Shown: piece by piece, positions 8,871 to 16,891 of the stretch | Position numbering within the stretch: the stretch's first letter is position 1 | Layout of the letters: each line of letters begins with the position of its first letter | Assembly: GCA_946887385.1 (NCBI GenBank) | Contig: CAMPKU010000002.1 | Location: forward strand, 1 to 64,000 | Source: an uncultured Gammaproteobacteria bacterium | GTDB lineage: Bacteria > Pseudomonadota > Gammaproteobacteria > Rariloculales > Rariloculaceae | Direction of reading: 5' to 3' | DNA: 64,000 bases | Notes under the pieces: generated by a model | Database searches by the model: none | What the model was told of the DNA's origin: nothing | Seen by the model: the letters and a program-made list of their open reading frames with translations, nothing else | Made by a program: the position numbers and the translations under genes

Positions 8871-10109
8871 ATGAGTCTGGGCGCTGTCACGCTCGGCGCG
8901 CTGGCTGTCGCGATCGTGCTTTCCTGCACCACGCGGCTCAACGTGGGGCTGCTGGCGCTCGCGCTGGCGTGGGTGATCGGCGTCTACGTGGGCGACTTGC
9001 CGCTGCGCGAGGTGACAGCAGGATTCCCCGTGGACCTGTTCTTGACGCTGGCGGGCGTGACGCTGCTGTTCGCGCAAGCCCACGTCAACGGCACGCTCGA
9101 CATCGTCGCGCACAATGCCATGCGCCTGTGTCGCGGCCGCGTCGGCCTGGTGCCGATCATGTACTTCGGCCTCGGCGCGGTGCTCGCGTCTGCGGGCCCC
9201 GGCAACATCGCCACCACGGGCTTGCTGGCGCCGATGGCAATGGCGACGGCCTTGAAGATGCGCATCTCGCCGTTCCTGATGGCCATCATGGTGGGCAACG
9301 GCTGCAACTCCGGCTCGCTCTCGCCGCTCGCGCCCACGGGCATCATCGTGACGGGGCTCATGGAGCGCATCGGCTTCCCCGGCTTGGAGTTGCAAACGTG
9401 GGCGTACAACCTGGGTGCGCATGCGATCGTGGCCTTTGCCGGCTATTTTCTCTTCGGTGGCTTCAAGCTGCTGGCGCGTGCCGATCGCGTCGAGATCGAA
9501 TCCGAGCCCGTTCAGAAGCTAGGGCGGCACCAGATTCTTACGCTCGCGATGATCGGGGTGTTGATCGTCGGCGTGATCGCCGGTGGATTCAACATCGGCA
9601 TGGCCGCGTTCGCCGGCGCGGTGCTGTTGTCCTTGCTGCGCGCGGCCGATGACGCAGAAGCGATCAAGCGCATGCCGTGGGGAACAATCCTCATGGTGTG
9701 CGGCGTAACGGTGCTCATCGGCCTGCTCGAGAAGACGGGCGGCATGGATCTCATGACCGGATTGCTGTCGAGCGTTGCCACGCAGGCGACGATCGTGCCG
9801 TTCCTCGCCGTCGTGATTGGCGTCATTTCGGCCTATTCGAGCACGTCGGGGGTCGTTCTCCCCGCGTTCCTGCCGACGGCGCCGGGAATCGTGGAGAACT
9901 TGGGCGGCGGCAGCGTGCTCGGAATCGCCTCCACGATGAACATCGCTGGCCACTTGGTCGACGTGTCGCCGCTATCGACGATCGGTGCGCTGTGTATCGC
10001 GTCGGTGCCGTCCGCCGAGCTGGGCCGCAAGCTGTTCAATCAGCTCTTGGCGTGGGGCATGAGCATGACGGTGGCGGGCGCCCTCATCTGCTACGTGCTA
10101 TTCGCTTAG
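8871..10109 (+). CDS. SLC13/MatC-like dicarboxylate permease
   Basis: A 412-residue inner-membrane carrier with about 11-12 hydrophobic segments. The N-terminal half resembles the MatC N-terminal domain (FPVDLFLTLAGVTLLFA, ASAGPGNIATTGLLAPM and GNGCNSGSLSPLAPTGII), and the second half repeats an ion-transporter fold with SAYSSTSGVVLPAFLPT. Proteins of this kind move malonate or other dicarboxylates; the substrate here is an inference. The gene is 10 bases after dedA. Its last 12 bases overlap the end of the convergent M56 peptidase gene, so no terminator fits between them. Confidence 0.8.
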   Translation: MSLGAVTLGALAVAIVLSCTTRLNVGLLALALAWVIGVYVGDLPLREVTAGFPVDLFLTLAGVTLLFAQAHVNGTLDIVAHNAMRLCRGRVGLVPIMYFGLGAVLASAGPGNIATTGLLAPMAMATALKMRISPFLMAIMVGNGCNSGSLSPLAPTGIIVTGLMERIGFPGLELQTWAYNLGAHAIVAFAGYFLFGGFKLLARADRVEIESEPVQKLGRHQILTLAMIGVLIVGVIAGGFNIGMAAFAGAVLLSLLRAADDAEAIKRMPWGTILMVCGVTVLIGLLEKTGGMDLMTGLLSSVATQATIVPFLAVVIGVISAYSSTSGVVLPAFLPTAPGIVENLGGGSVLGIASTMNIAGHLVDVSPLSTIGALCIASVPSAELGRKLFNQLLAWGMSMTVAGALICYVLFA

Positions 10110-11306
10110 CGTCGCTGCGTCCGCTGCTGCCGGAGTGAAGGCTGCATCGTAGAGAGTCCACGTCATACCGCCGTCCGGCGTCTTTCTGCCGAGCGCCCGG
10201 GTTGCCCTGATCGACACGTTGGCGGCGTCGATTCGAACGTCGCCTTCGAACAGCAATGTCTCGTCGGCCTCGTTGACGCTAAGGCGTTGTGCAATGATTC
10301 GCGCCTCGTCGGTTGTCTCGACGCCGAACGTGACGTTTGGTGCTGTCAGCGTGATGAGCGCTCCGTTAGGGCTGCGACGTATCTCGCCGACGTCTAACTC
10401 CATCTGTGTCACCGCACCGGCGGGCGCCGGGCTGGTTGCGAGGATGGGCGGCTCGAGTTGCGTCGCGCACGCCGCGAGACCCAGAGTCAGGGCGATGGCC
10501 GTCGCCGCGCGTGTGGCAGAGCGTGGCCGTTTGCTGAGCATGATGCGAATCCTCCGTTCGAGTTGCGTGACGGGCTCTACTAGGGCCGGGGCTGCGTGTG
10601 GCGAGGACATGCTGCGCCGGCCGACCGCGAGGAGAACGTCGGCGTAATGACCGGGATCCACGCCGTTTCGCAGCACCCGCGCATCGCAATCGACCTCGAT
10701 GGCCGCGCGCAATCGTCTCGCGAACCACCACAGCGGCAAGTTCCAGGGCAGCAGAATCGCGATGAGCTGAGCGGCGACGAGCGACGCCTGGTCGCGTGCG
10801 CCGATGTGCTCGAGCTCGTGCGCGACCACCGTGCTCTGCAAGGAAGCTGGCGCGTCCATGATCCAGCGCGGAAGAATCACGTGCGGCTTCAAGATACCGA
10901 GCACGGCTGGTCCGACGTCGCTGGAGACGAGGACGCTGGTATCGCCGCTGTGCATCCGGGGCCAACGTCGCGCGAGGCTCGCGAGGCGCGCCCACGCGGC
11001 CAGATAGACGAGTAGCAGCAGAATCGTGGTGCTCGCCCAAAGCCACAGCAGGACCGGGTCCCAAGCGAATGCGTAGCCCGCGGGCGCGTCGGGCGCCCGC
11101 AGATCCAGCGTTGCGGCGAGCGGGTCGGGGGCACGTGCCGCCCACAACAGTGACGCGACGGGGAGCGCAAGTGCGATTGTATAGGCGCCGAACCAGGCGA
11201 GCCGCCGCGGTCTCTCAACGTAGGCGAGCAGGCGTTCGACGTTCGCCGCGGCAAAGCCGACGAGCAGGGCGACGGCCGTAGCGTACGCAAGGGTTTCGGC
11301 GATCAT
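10098..11306 (-). CDS. M56 family (BlaR1/MecR1-like) membrane metallopeptidase with an extra C-terminal beta domain
   Basis: A 402-residue membrane protein with about four N-terminal transmembrane segments. The zinc protease motif is HELEH (VVAHELEHIGARDQ), with a further membrane segment after it (IAILLPWNLPLWWFA), as in the BlaR1/MecR1 sensor proteases. These are known to cut the partner BlaI-type repressor. No penicillin-binding sensor domain is present. Instead, after a lipobox-like LAACATQ around residue 285 there is a beta-strand segment (LLFEGDVRIDAANVSIRATR) that resembles OstA/LptA repeats. The start codon overlaps the repressor stop by ATGA, so the two are translationally coupled. 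Confidence 0.83.
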   Translation of the reverse strand: MIAETLAYATAVALLVGFAAANVERLLAYVERPRRLAWFGAYTIALALPVASLLWAARAPDPLAATLDLRAPDAPAGYAFAWDPVLLWLWASTTILLLLVYLAAWARLASLARRWPRMHSGDTSVLVSSDVGPAVLGILKPHVILPRWIMDAPASLQSTVVAHELEHIGARDQASLVAAQLIAILLPWNLPLWWFARRLRAAIEVDCDARVLRNGVDPGHYADVLLAVGRRSMSSPHAAPALVEPVTQLERRIRIMLSKRPRSATRAATAIALTLGLAACATQLEPPILATSPAPAGAVTQMELDVGEIRRSPNGALITLTAPNVTFGVETTDEARIIAQRLSVNEADETLLFEGDVRIDAANVSIRATRALGRKTPDGGMTWTLYDAAFTPAAADAATLSE

Positions 11307-11674
11307 GATTTTTGCTTCCGGTGCTCGGCCAACAGCTTGCGGATGTTGCGGACCTCGGCGTCGGTGAGCTTGCCGTCGGAGACCATGTGCGCGAGCAGCA
11401 GATGCGGCGAGCCTTTGAACAGCTTGCTTGCCAGATGACGCAACGCACTGCGGCGCGCCGCGTCGCGCGCAATGAGGGCAACGTATCGATGCGCACGGCC
11501 CTCGGCCTCATGACCGATATAGCCCTTCGCTTCGAGGTTGCGAAGCATGGTGAGCACGGTGGTGTAGGCGAGATCTGCTTCGAGCCGCTCGCGCACCTCT
11601 GCGACGGTCGATGGCCCGTGCTCCCAGAGCACGTCCATGAGCTCGGCTTCGCGGTCGCTGAGACTGATCTGCAT
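11303..11674 (-). CDS. BlaI/MecI/CopY family transcriptional repressor
   Basis: A 123-residue winged-helix repressor of normal family length. The conserved pieces are LSDREAELMDVLWEHGPSTV at the N-terminus, TTVLTMLRNLEAKGYI as the recognition helix, and a C-terminal dimerisation region. It overlaps the M56 peptidase gene by 4 bases (ATGA), the classic sensor-protease/repressor pairing. Two inverted repeats with TACTA/TAGTA-type half-sites flank the promoter just upstream, which predicts autoregulation released when the M56 protein cleaves it. No resistance gene is attached to the pair in this window, so the regulon lies elsewhere. Confidence 0.92.
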   Translation of the reverse strand: MQISLSDREAELMDVLWEHGPSTVAEVRERLEADLAYTTVLTMLRNLEAKGYIGHEAEGRAHRYVALIARDAARRSALRHLASKLFKGSPHLLLAHMVSDGKLTDAEVRNIRKLLAEHRKQKS

Positions 11675-11688
11675 GGCCGTCCGTGTTG

Positions 11689-11708
11689 ACTACTAACGTG
11701 ATAGTAGT
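11689..11708. promoter_or_regulatory. Probable BlaI-type operator overlapping the promoter start region
   Basis: ACTACTA at 11689-11695 and TAGTAGT at 11702-11708 form a perfect 7-base inverted repeat with a 6-base spacer. The half-sites resemble the TACTA/TAGTA-like boxes bound by BlaI/MecI proteins. On the minus strand it lies directly after the -10 hexamer and about 15 bases before the repressor start codon, so binding would block transcription. Confidence 0.65.
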
Positions 11709-11749
11709 AGTAACCCGTGCGGGCACGGTTTGTCAACTATGCAGGTAGT
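11708..11749 (-). promoter_or_regulatory. Promoter of the blaI-M56 pair with a second operator at its upstream edge
   Basis: Read on the minus strand, a perfect TTGACA -35 box (11736-11731) is followed by a 17-base spacer and TTACTA as -10 (11713-11708). A second inverted repeat, ACTA N6 TAGT (11736-11749), has the same 6-base spacing as the downstream operator and abuts the -35. The spacer itself holds a palindrome, CCGTGC-GG-GCACGG (11715-11728). The promoter is thus framed by two repressor sites. Confidence 0.6.
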
Positions 11750-11828
11750 AGTAAGTTAACCCGGTTATTCGACGGAAAATCGAGCTTGCGGCAATGCTGG
11801 CCGTGGTGCCGCAGTATGGAGTAGCCCG

Positions 11829-13184
11829 TCAGAGCAGCGCGTCGACGAGCCTCGCGGCCAGCTCAAAATCCACGCGATCGAGCGATTCGACCGAATCGGA
11901 CAGCTCGTGGAGGATCCGCGACTGAATCGCGCCGCGGCGCTGCGCTTCGGCATACGGGATCTCGGGATGGAACATCACCATCGAGTAGCGCGGAATGAAT
12001 CTTCCCGGAAATCTACGCTCGAGCTCGAACGAGAGTGCCGCACGCAGCTCGAACTTCGCGTCGCGAACTTCGTCGCGCATCTCGCGGTAGTTCTCGAGCG
12101 CCATCTCGGCGATGGCGCGCGCATTCGGAGCGCGTTCTGCCTCGAACGCTGCGAAGATCGCGGGCCAGTCGTGGCCGCCCGCCTCGGCGTAACGGCCCAC
12201 CAGCTCGTCGAGCACCACACAGTCTTCGAACGCCGCGTTCATGCCTTGGCCGTGAAACGGCACGATCGCGTGCGCCGCGTCGCCCACCAGCAACACCCGG
12301 CCGGCGAAGCTCCACGGCCGGCAGTGCACGGTCCCTAGATGACCGACGGGGTGGCTCGCGTAATCGGCCGCCAGCGTCGGCATCAGCGGCACGGCGTCCG
12401 CGAACTCGCGGCGAAACAGCGGCGCGACTTGGCTCGGTCCGATGCTTGCGAAGCTTTGGCTTCCCTCGTGGGGCAGAAACAACGTGGCCGTGAACGTGCG
12501 GTCGGGGTTCGGCAGGGCAATCAGCATGAAGCCGCCGCGCGGCCAGATGTGCAGCGCGTTCGGTTCCAGCGCGAACTCGCCGTCGCGGGCCGCGAGCGAG
12601 AGCTCCTTGTAGCCGTGGTCCAGCAGCTCCTCGTGCGACGAGATCGCGCCGTTCGCCGCGAGCGAACGCCTTACTTCGGAGCCGGCGCCGTCGGCGGCGA
12701 GCACGATGTCGGCCGCCAACCGTTGCCGTCGGCCGTCCTCCGATTGGATCAGCGGCGTGCCGTCGTCGTCGACGCCTACGCATTCCTCGCCGAAGCGGTA
12801 CTCGACGCCGTGGCGTTCTACCGCCAGCTCGTACAGCAGCGTATTCAACGCCGCGCGCGACACGGAGTAGATCTCCTCGGCGGCCCGCTGGCCGTACGGA
12901 AGAAATCGTTGCACGCCTTGCAGGTCGTGGATCATTCGGCCGCGCATCGGGATCAGCGAGCTCGCGACGTCGGCATCGATGCCGGCGCGGCGCAGTGCGG
13001 CGATGCCGCGCGCTGCGAGCGCAAGGTTGATCGAGCGGCCGCCGCGCGGAGCCGCGGACGAGAACCGAGCGCCGCGCTCGATGACCACGGGCTTCAGGCC
13101 GCGGCGAGCAAGCAAGATGGCGAGCAAGCTGCCCGCCGGTCCGCCGCCGACGATTGCGATGCGCGCGCGGCCGGCGTCGCTCAT
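11829..13184 (-). CDS. kmo: Kynurenine 3-monooxygenase
   Basis: A 451-residue FAD enzyme that hydroxylates L-kynurenine to 3-hydroxykynurenine with NADPH and O2. The FAD-binding GxGxxG is IVGGGPAGSLLAI at the N-terminus; the DG motif is VLAADGAGSEVR, and the second FAD motif is GRVLLVGDAAHAIVPFHGQG. The specific text RSINLALAARG, the PYG segment and IPRYSMVMFHPEIPY are hallmarks of the kynurenine monooxygenase family. The reading frame is open far upstream, but the ATG at 13184 overlaps the kynureninase stop (ATGA) and gives the normal N-terminus, so it is chosen. It is the last gene of the operon. Confidence 0.95.
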   Translation of the reverse strand: MSDAGRARIAIVGGGPAGSLLAILLARRGLKPVVIERGARFSSAAPRGGRSINLALAARGIAALRRAGIDADVASSLIPMRGRMIHDLQGVQRFLPYGQRAAEEIYSVSRAALNTLLYELAVERHGVEYRFGEECVGVDDDGTPLIQSEDGRRQRLAADIVLAADGAGSEVRRSLAANGAISSHEELLDHGYKELSLAARDGEFALEPNALHIWPRGGFMLIALPNPDRTFTATLFLPHEGSQSFASIGPSQVAPLFRREFADAVPLMPTLAADYASHPVGHLGTVHCRPWSFAGRVLLVGDAAHAIVPFHGQGMNAAFEDCVVLDELVGRYAEAGGHDWPAIFAAFEAERAPNARAIAEMALENYREMRDEVRDAKFELRAALSFELERRFPGRFIPRYSMVMFHPEIPYAEAQRRGAIQSRILHELSDSVESLDRVDFELAARLVDALL

Positions 13185-14506
13185 GCGTCGAGCGCGCGGC
13201 ACAGCGCTTGCACCGCGGCATACACGTCGCGGTAGCGCGTGTAGAGCGGCACGGGGGCTAAGCGCAGCACGTTCGGCCGGCGCCAGTCGGCAACCACGCC
13301 GGCCGCGCGCAGGCGCGCGGCGAACGATGCCGCGTCGCGGGGCGGCGGCACGAACTGCACGGCGAGGTGGCAGCCGCGCCGGTCGGGATCTGCGGGCGTC
13401 AACAGGCGCGCGCGGCCGCCGAGCTCGCGTTCGAGCAGCCACTGCAGATAGCGCGTCAACGTCAGCGACTTGCGCCGCAAGCGCCGCATGCCGGCCAGGT
13501 CGAACAATACGAGCGACGCGGCGAGCGGAGCCAGCGACAGAATGGGCGGATTGCTGAGCTGCCAGCCTTCGGCGCCCGACAACGGCGTGAACTTCGGTTC
13601 CATGAGAAACCGGCGCTCGCGGTCGTGGCCCCACCAGCCGGCCAGCCGCGGCAGGTTCTCGGCCGCGCCATGGCGACGGTGCACGAAGCAACCGCCCACC
13701 GCGCCGGGGCCGGCGTTCAAATACTTGTAGCTGCACCACACGGCGAAGTCGGCGCCCGAGTCGTGCAGATCGAGCGGCACGTTGCCGATCGCGTGAGCTA
13801 GATCGAAGCCCACGGTGCAGCCGTAGCGCTGTGCCGCGGCGGCGTATGCAGCAAGGTCGAGCCGTTCGCCCGTCAGGTACTGCACGCCGGGCAGCAGCAC
13901 TACGGCGATGCTCTCGCCGTGCTCGGCGAGGAGCGCTTCATAGCGCTCGCGGTCGAGCTCGAAGCTACCGTCGCGGAAGCCGAGCTCGAGCAACGCCGTT
14001 TTCGGGTCGAGCCCATGCCAGCGCAGCTGCGATTCGACGGCATACCGATCGGAGGAAAACGCGTCGCGCTCGATGAGGATCTTGTAGCGCTGCTTCGTCG
14101 GGCGGAAAAACGTTGCGAGCATCAGGTGCAGGTTCACCGTCAGCGTATTCATGACGACGACCTCGTCGCGAAGCGCGCCCGTGAGCTCCGCGAGCCGCGG
14201 TGCGAACTGCACGTGGTAGTCGAGCCAGCCGCCGTGCGCGGCGCGTAACGGCCGCGCGCGTCCGCGCGGCGGCCGTGCATCGGGGAAGTGTCCGTCGACG
14301 CCGTGTGTGGCCCAGCGGTCGAGCTCGGCGTTCACGGTACGCCGAGCAGCGCGCGGCATGAGTCCCAACGAGTGGCCGCACAGATAGACGAGCGCCCGCC
14401 CGCGCTCGCGCGGCAATTCGAACTCGCGGCGCAGTGAAGCGAGCTCGTCGGCGCCGTCGAGCGCGCGCGCACCGGCGAGCCCCGCCCGGAATTTCGGTGT
14501 GGCCAC
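13181..14506 (-). CDS. kynU: Kynureninase
   Basis: A 441-residue PLP enzyme that splits kynurenine or 3-hydroxykynurenine into (3-hydroxy)anthranilate and alanine. The fold type I features are present: LCGHSLGLMPRAA near residue 42, NTLTVNLHLML with the phosphate-binding region, GFDLAHAIGNVPLDLHD with the PLP Asp, and the Schiff-base lysine in WCSYKYLNAGPG. The GTG start lies two bases after the stop of the dioxygenase gene, so translation is coupled. With its neighbours it supplies 3-hydroxyanthranilate. Confidence 0.95.
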   Translation of the reverse strand: MATPKFRAGLAGARALDGADELASLRREFELPRERGRALVYLCGHSLGLMPRAARRTVNAELDRWATHGVDGHFPDARPPRGRARPLRAAHGGWLDYHVQFAPRLAELTGALRDEVVVMNTLTVNLHLMLATFFRPTKQRYKILIERDAFSSDRYAVESQLRWHGLDPKTALLELGFRDGSFELDRERYEALLAEHGESIAVVLLPGVQYLTGERLDLAAYAAAAQRYGCTVGFDLAHAIGNVPLDLHDSGADFAVWCSYKYLNAGPGAVGGCFVHRRHGAAENLPRLAGWWGHDRERRFLMEPKFTPLSGAEGWQLSNPPILSLAPLAASLVLFDLAGMRRLRRKSLTLTRYLQWLLERELGGRARLLTPADPDRRGCHLAVQFVPPPRDAASFAARLRAAGVVADWRRPNVLRLAPVPLYTRYRDVYAAVQALCRALDA

Positions 14507-14508
14507 GG

Positions 14509-15021
14509 CTACTTAGGCGGCATCACGGTGCCGCAGCGCTTGCACGTGCGCGCATCCAAGCTGCCGTAGAAGCGCTCGAAGACCGGCGGCAGATCTTTGA
14601 CGATGTCTGCCACGTGCAGGAACTCCTCGTGGAGCTTGTTCGCGCAGCTAGGGCAGAACCAGATGAACCCGTCGAGCTCGTGCGGCTCGCGCTGGCGCTC
14701 GACGACGATGCCCACGGACTTCGGGAGCCGCTGCGGCGAATGCGGCACGCGGGGCGGCAGCATGAAGATTTCGCCTTCCCCGATCGGGATGTCGACGAAC
14801 TGGCCATCCTGCACCGTCTTCAGCAGCATCTGGCCCTCGACCTGGTAGAACAGCTCGGGGCCTTCGTCCACATGGTAGTCGGTGCGCGAGTTCGGGCCGC
14901 CCACCACCTGCACGATGAACTGGCCCTGCTCGAACATCTGCTTGTTGCAGACGGGCGGTTTCAGGTGCTCGCGGTTGTCGTCGATCCAATCGAGCAGCTT
15001 GAACGGCTTGGTAATCTTCAT
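14509..15021 (-). CDS. 3-hydroxyanthranilate 3,4-dioxygenase
   Basis: A 170-residue cupin that opens the ring of 3-hydroxyanthranilate to give aminocarboxymuconate semialdehyde, the precursor of quinolinate and NAD or of further catabolism. The Fe ligands lie in RTDYHVDEGPELFYQVEG and in the MLPPRVPHSPQR segment. The C-terminal half carries the bacterial rubredoxin-like metal site, two CxxC motifs (CPSC and CKRC). It is the first gene of the kynurenine operon, starting at an ATG 65 bases after the ksgA end. Tryptophan dioxygenase and formamidase, which feed the pathway, are not in the window. Confidence 0.95.
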   Translation of the reverse strand: MKITKPFKLLDWIDDNREHLKPPVCNKQMFEQGQFIVQVVGGPNSRTDYHVDEGPELFYQVEGQMLLKTVQDGQFVDIPIGEGEIFMLPPRVPHSPQRLPKSVGIVVERQREPHELDGFIWFCPSCANKLHEEFLHVADIVKDLPPVFERFYGSLDARTCKRCGTVMPPK

Positions 15022-15086
15022 CGCTCGAGAGCCTGGATTCCGAATCGAGCATTATGCCGCGGCCGACCCCGTGCCGGCGCGTGAAT

Positions 15087-15857
15087 TCACGTTCCGAGCG
15101 CCGCGAGCCGCGCGAAATCGGCCGGTGCCAGTGTCTCGGGCCTGGCCTTCGGGTCGATGCCGGCGGCCATGATCTGCTCCGGCGTTAGCCGGCCTTTCAG
15201 GGCCCGCCCCAGAGTTTTGCGCCGCATCGAGAAGAGCAGCGCAACGAGCGCGGCGAAGCGCGCGCGATCCGTCACGACGAACGGCGGTGCCGCGTGCGGC
15301 ACGATGCGCACCACGGTCGACCAAACCTTCGGCGCCGGCGTGAACGCGCCGGGGCCGACGTGAAAGCACACCTCGGCTCGAGCGTGCAGCGCGAGCATGA
15401 CGGTAAGCCTGCCGTATTCCTTGCCGCCGGGCGCGGCGGTCATGCGCTCGACCACCTCGCGCTGGAGCATCACGTGTATGTCCAAAATGGCGGCGGCGAA
15501 CGTGAGCAGATGGAAGAGCAGCGGAGTGGAGATGTTGTACGGCAAGTTGCCGACCACGCGCAGTGTGCGCGGTCCCTTCGCAAGCGTGCCGAAGTCGAAC
15601 TCGAGCGCGTCTGCCTCGTGCACCACGAGGCGTTCGGGATGCGTGACGCGGCCCGGCAGCGCCGCGGCGAGCTCGCGATCCACCTCCACGACGTGCAGCC
15701 GCTCGAGCTTCTCGCACAGCGGAATCGTGAGCGCGCCGGGCCCGCCGCCGATCTCGACCATGGCGTCGGCCGGCCGCGGCTTGATGGTGTCCACGAGCCG
15801 CCGAATCACGGCGGGGTCGTGCAGGAAGTGCTGGCCCAGCCGTTTATTGGGGCGCAC
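15087..15857 (-). CDS. ksgA: 16S rRNA dimethyladenosine transferase
   Basis: A SAM-dependent enzyme that dimethylates two adjacent adenosines near the 3' end of 16S rRNA during small-subunit maturation. The motifs are all present: KRLGQHFLHD at the start, VEIGGGPGALTIPL as the SAM-binding motif, and NLPYNISTPLLF as the catalytic NLPY motif. The start is uncertain. The frame is open far upstream through pdxA, so I chose the GTG at 15857, eight bases after the pdxA stop, which gives 256 residues with the expected N-terminus. It is the last gene of the lptD-surA-pdxA-ksgA operon. Confidence 0.93.
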   Translation of the reverse strand: MRPNKRLGQHFLHDPAVIRRLVDTIKPRPADAMVEIGGGPGALTIPLCEKLERLHVVEVDRELAAALPGRVTHPERLVVHEADALEFDFGTLAKGPRTLRVVGNLPYNISTPLLFHLLTFAAAILDIHVMLQREVVERMTAAPGGKEYGRLTVMLALHARAEVCFHVGPGAFTPAPKVWSTVVRIVPHAAPPFVVTDRARFAALVALLFSMRRKTLGRALKGRLTPEQIMAAGIDPKARPETLAPADFARLAALGT

Positions 15858-15865
15858 GCGCAGGC

Positions 15866-16846
15866 TCAGGCGAGCTGCAATGCCAGCTCGACGGCGGCGA
15901 ACAGGCTGTCGGGCCGCGCGCGGCCGGTGCCGGCGAGCGTGAGCGCCGTGCCGTGATCGACGGACGTGCGCACAATCGGCAAACCCAGCGTCACGTTGAC
16001 GATCTCGCCGAACGACAGCGCCTTCAGCACGGGCAATCCTTGATCGTGGTACATCGCGATCACGACGTCGCAGCGAGCGAGCGACTCGCGAGTGAACGCC
16101 GTATCGGCCGACACGGGCCCCACAACGTCGAGACCTTCGGCGGTCAGCGCTTGCACGGCAGGCTCGATGACGGTTTGCTCCTCCGTGCCGAGCGTGCCGC
16201 TCTCGCCCGCGTGCGGATTCAAGCCCAGCACGAGAATGCGCGGCCGCTCGATGCGGAACAGCCGCTTGAAGTCGCGGTGCACGATCCGAATCAGGCTTTC
16301 GAGCTTCGGCCGCTCGAGCGCGGCTGCCACGGCGCGCAGCGGCAGGTGCGTGGTGGCAAGCGCCACGCGGAGCGTTTGACCGGCGAGCAGCATCACGGGT
16401 TGCGGCGCGCCGGTGAGCTCTGCGAGCAGCTCGGTATGCCCCGAAAACGCGACGCCCGATTGTGCGATGACGCTTTTTTGCACGGGCGCCGTCACGAGGG
16501 CCTGCGCGGAGCCGGCCACGCACAGCTCGGTTGCGCGGCGCAGCATGGCAAGCACGTAGCCGGCGTTGCGCGTATCGAGCGAGCCCGCCACGGCCGGCGC
16601 CGACAGCGGAGTCGGCAGCACTTGAAGGCGGCCTGGCTCATGCGGACCCACGTCGCCTGCAGCGTGGCACTCGCCCACCGAAACGCGCATGCCGAGCACG
16701 CGAGCGCGCGACTGAAGCAGATCCATGTCGCCGAGCACTGCGAGGCGCGCGGCAAACGGCCGCGACGCGAGCGCCAGCGAAATATCGGGGCCGATGCCGG
16801 CCGGCTCGCCGGAGCTCACGACGACGAGGGGAAGATTGCTGCTCAC
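15866..16846 (-). CDS. pdxA: 4-hydroxythreonine-4-phosphate dehydrogenase
   Basis: A 326-residue NAD-dependent enzyme of vitamin B6 synthesis that oxidises 4-hydroxythreonine 4-phosphate. Key text: SSGEPAGIGPDISL near the start, FSGHTELLAELTG with a metal-binding His, GLNPHAGESG, and MYHDQGLPVLKAL with the second metal His. The frame begins at a GTG at 16888, but the GTG at 16846 puts the conserved GEPAGIGP at the usual distance from the start and is preferred. It sits between surA and ksgA as in Escherichia coli. Confidence 0.93.
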   Translation of the reverse strand: MSSNLPLVVVSSGEPAGIGPDISLALASRPFAARLAVLGDMDLLQSRARVLGMRVSVGECHAAGDVGPHEPGRLQVLPTPLSAPAVAGSLDTRNAGYVLAMLRRATELCVAGSAQALVTAPVQKSVIAQSGVAFSGHTELLAELTGAPQPVMLLAGQTLRVALATTHLPLRAVAAALERPKLESLIRIVHRDFKRLFRIERPRILVLGLNPHAGESGTLGTEEQTVIEPAVQALTAEGLDVVGPVSADTAFTRESLARCDVVIAMYHDQGLPVLKALSFGEIVNVTLGLPIVRTSVDHGTALTLAGTGRARPDSLFAAVELALQLA

Positions 16847-16891
16847 GCTATGCCGCCGGGCGCGGCCGCGGGCGGGTGCCCGCCGCACGCG

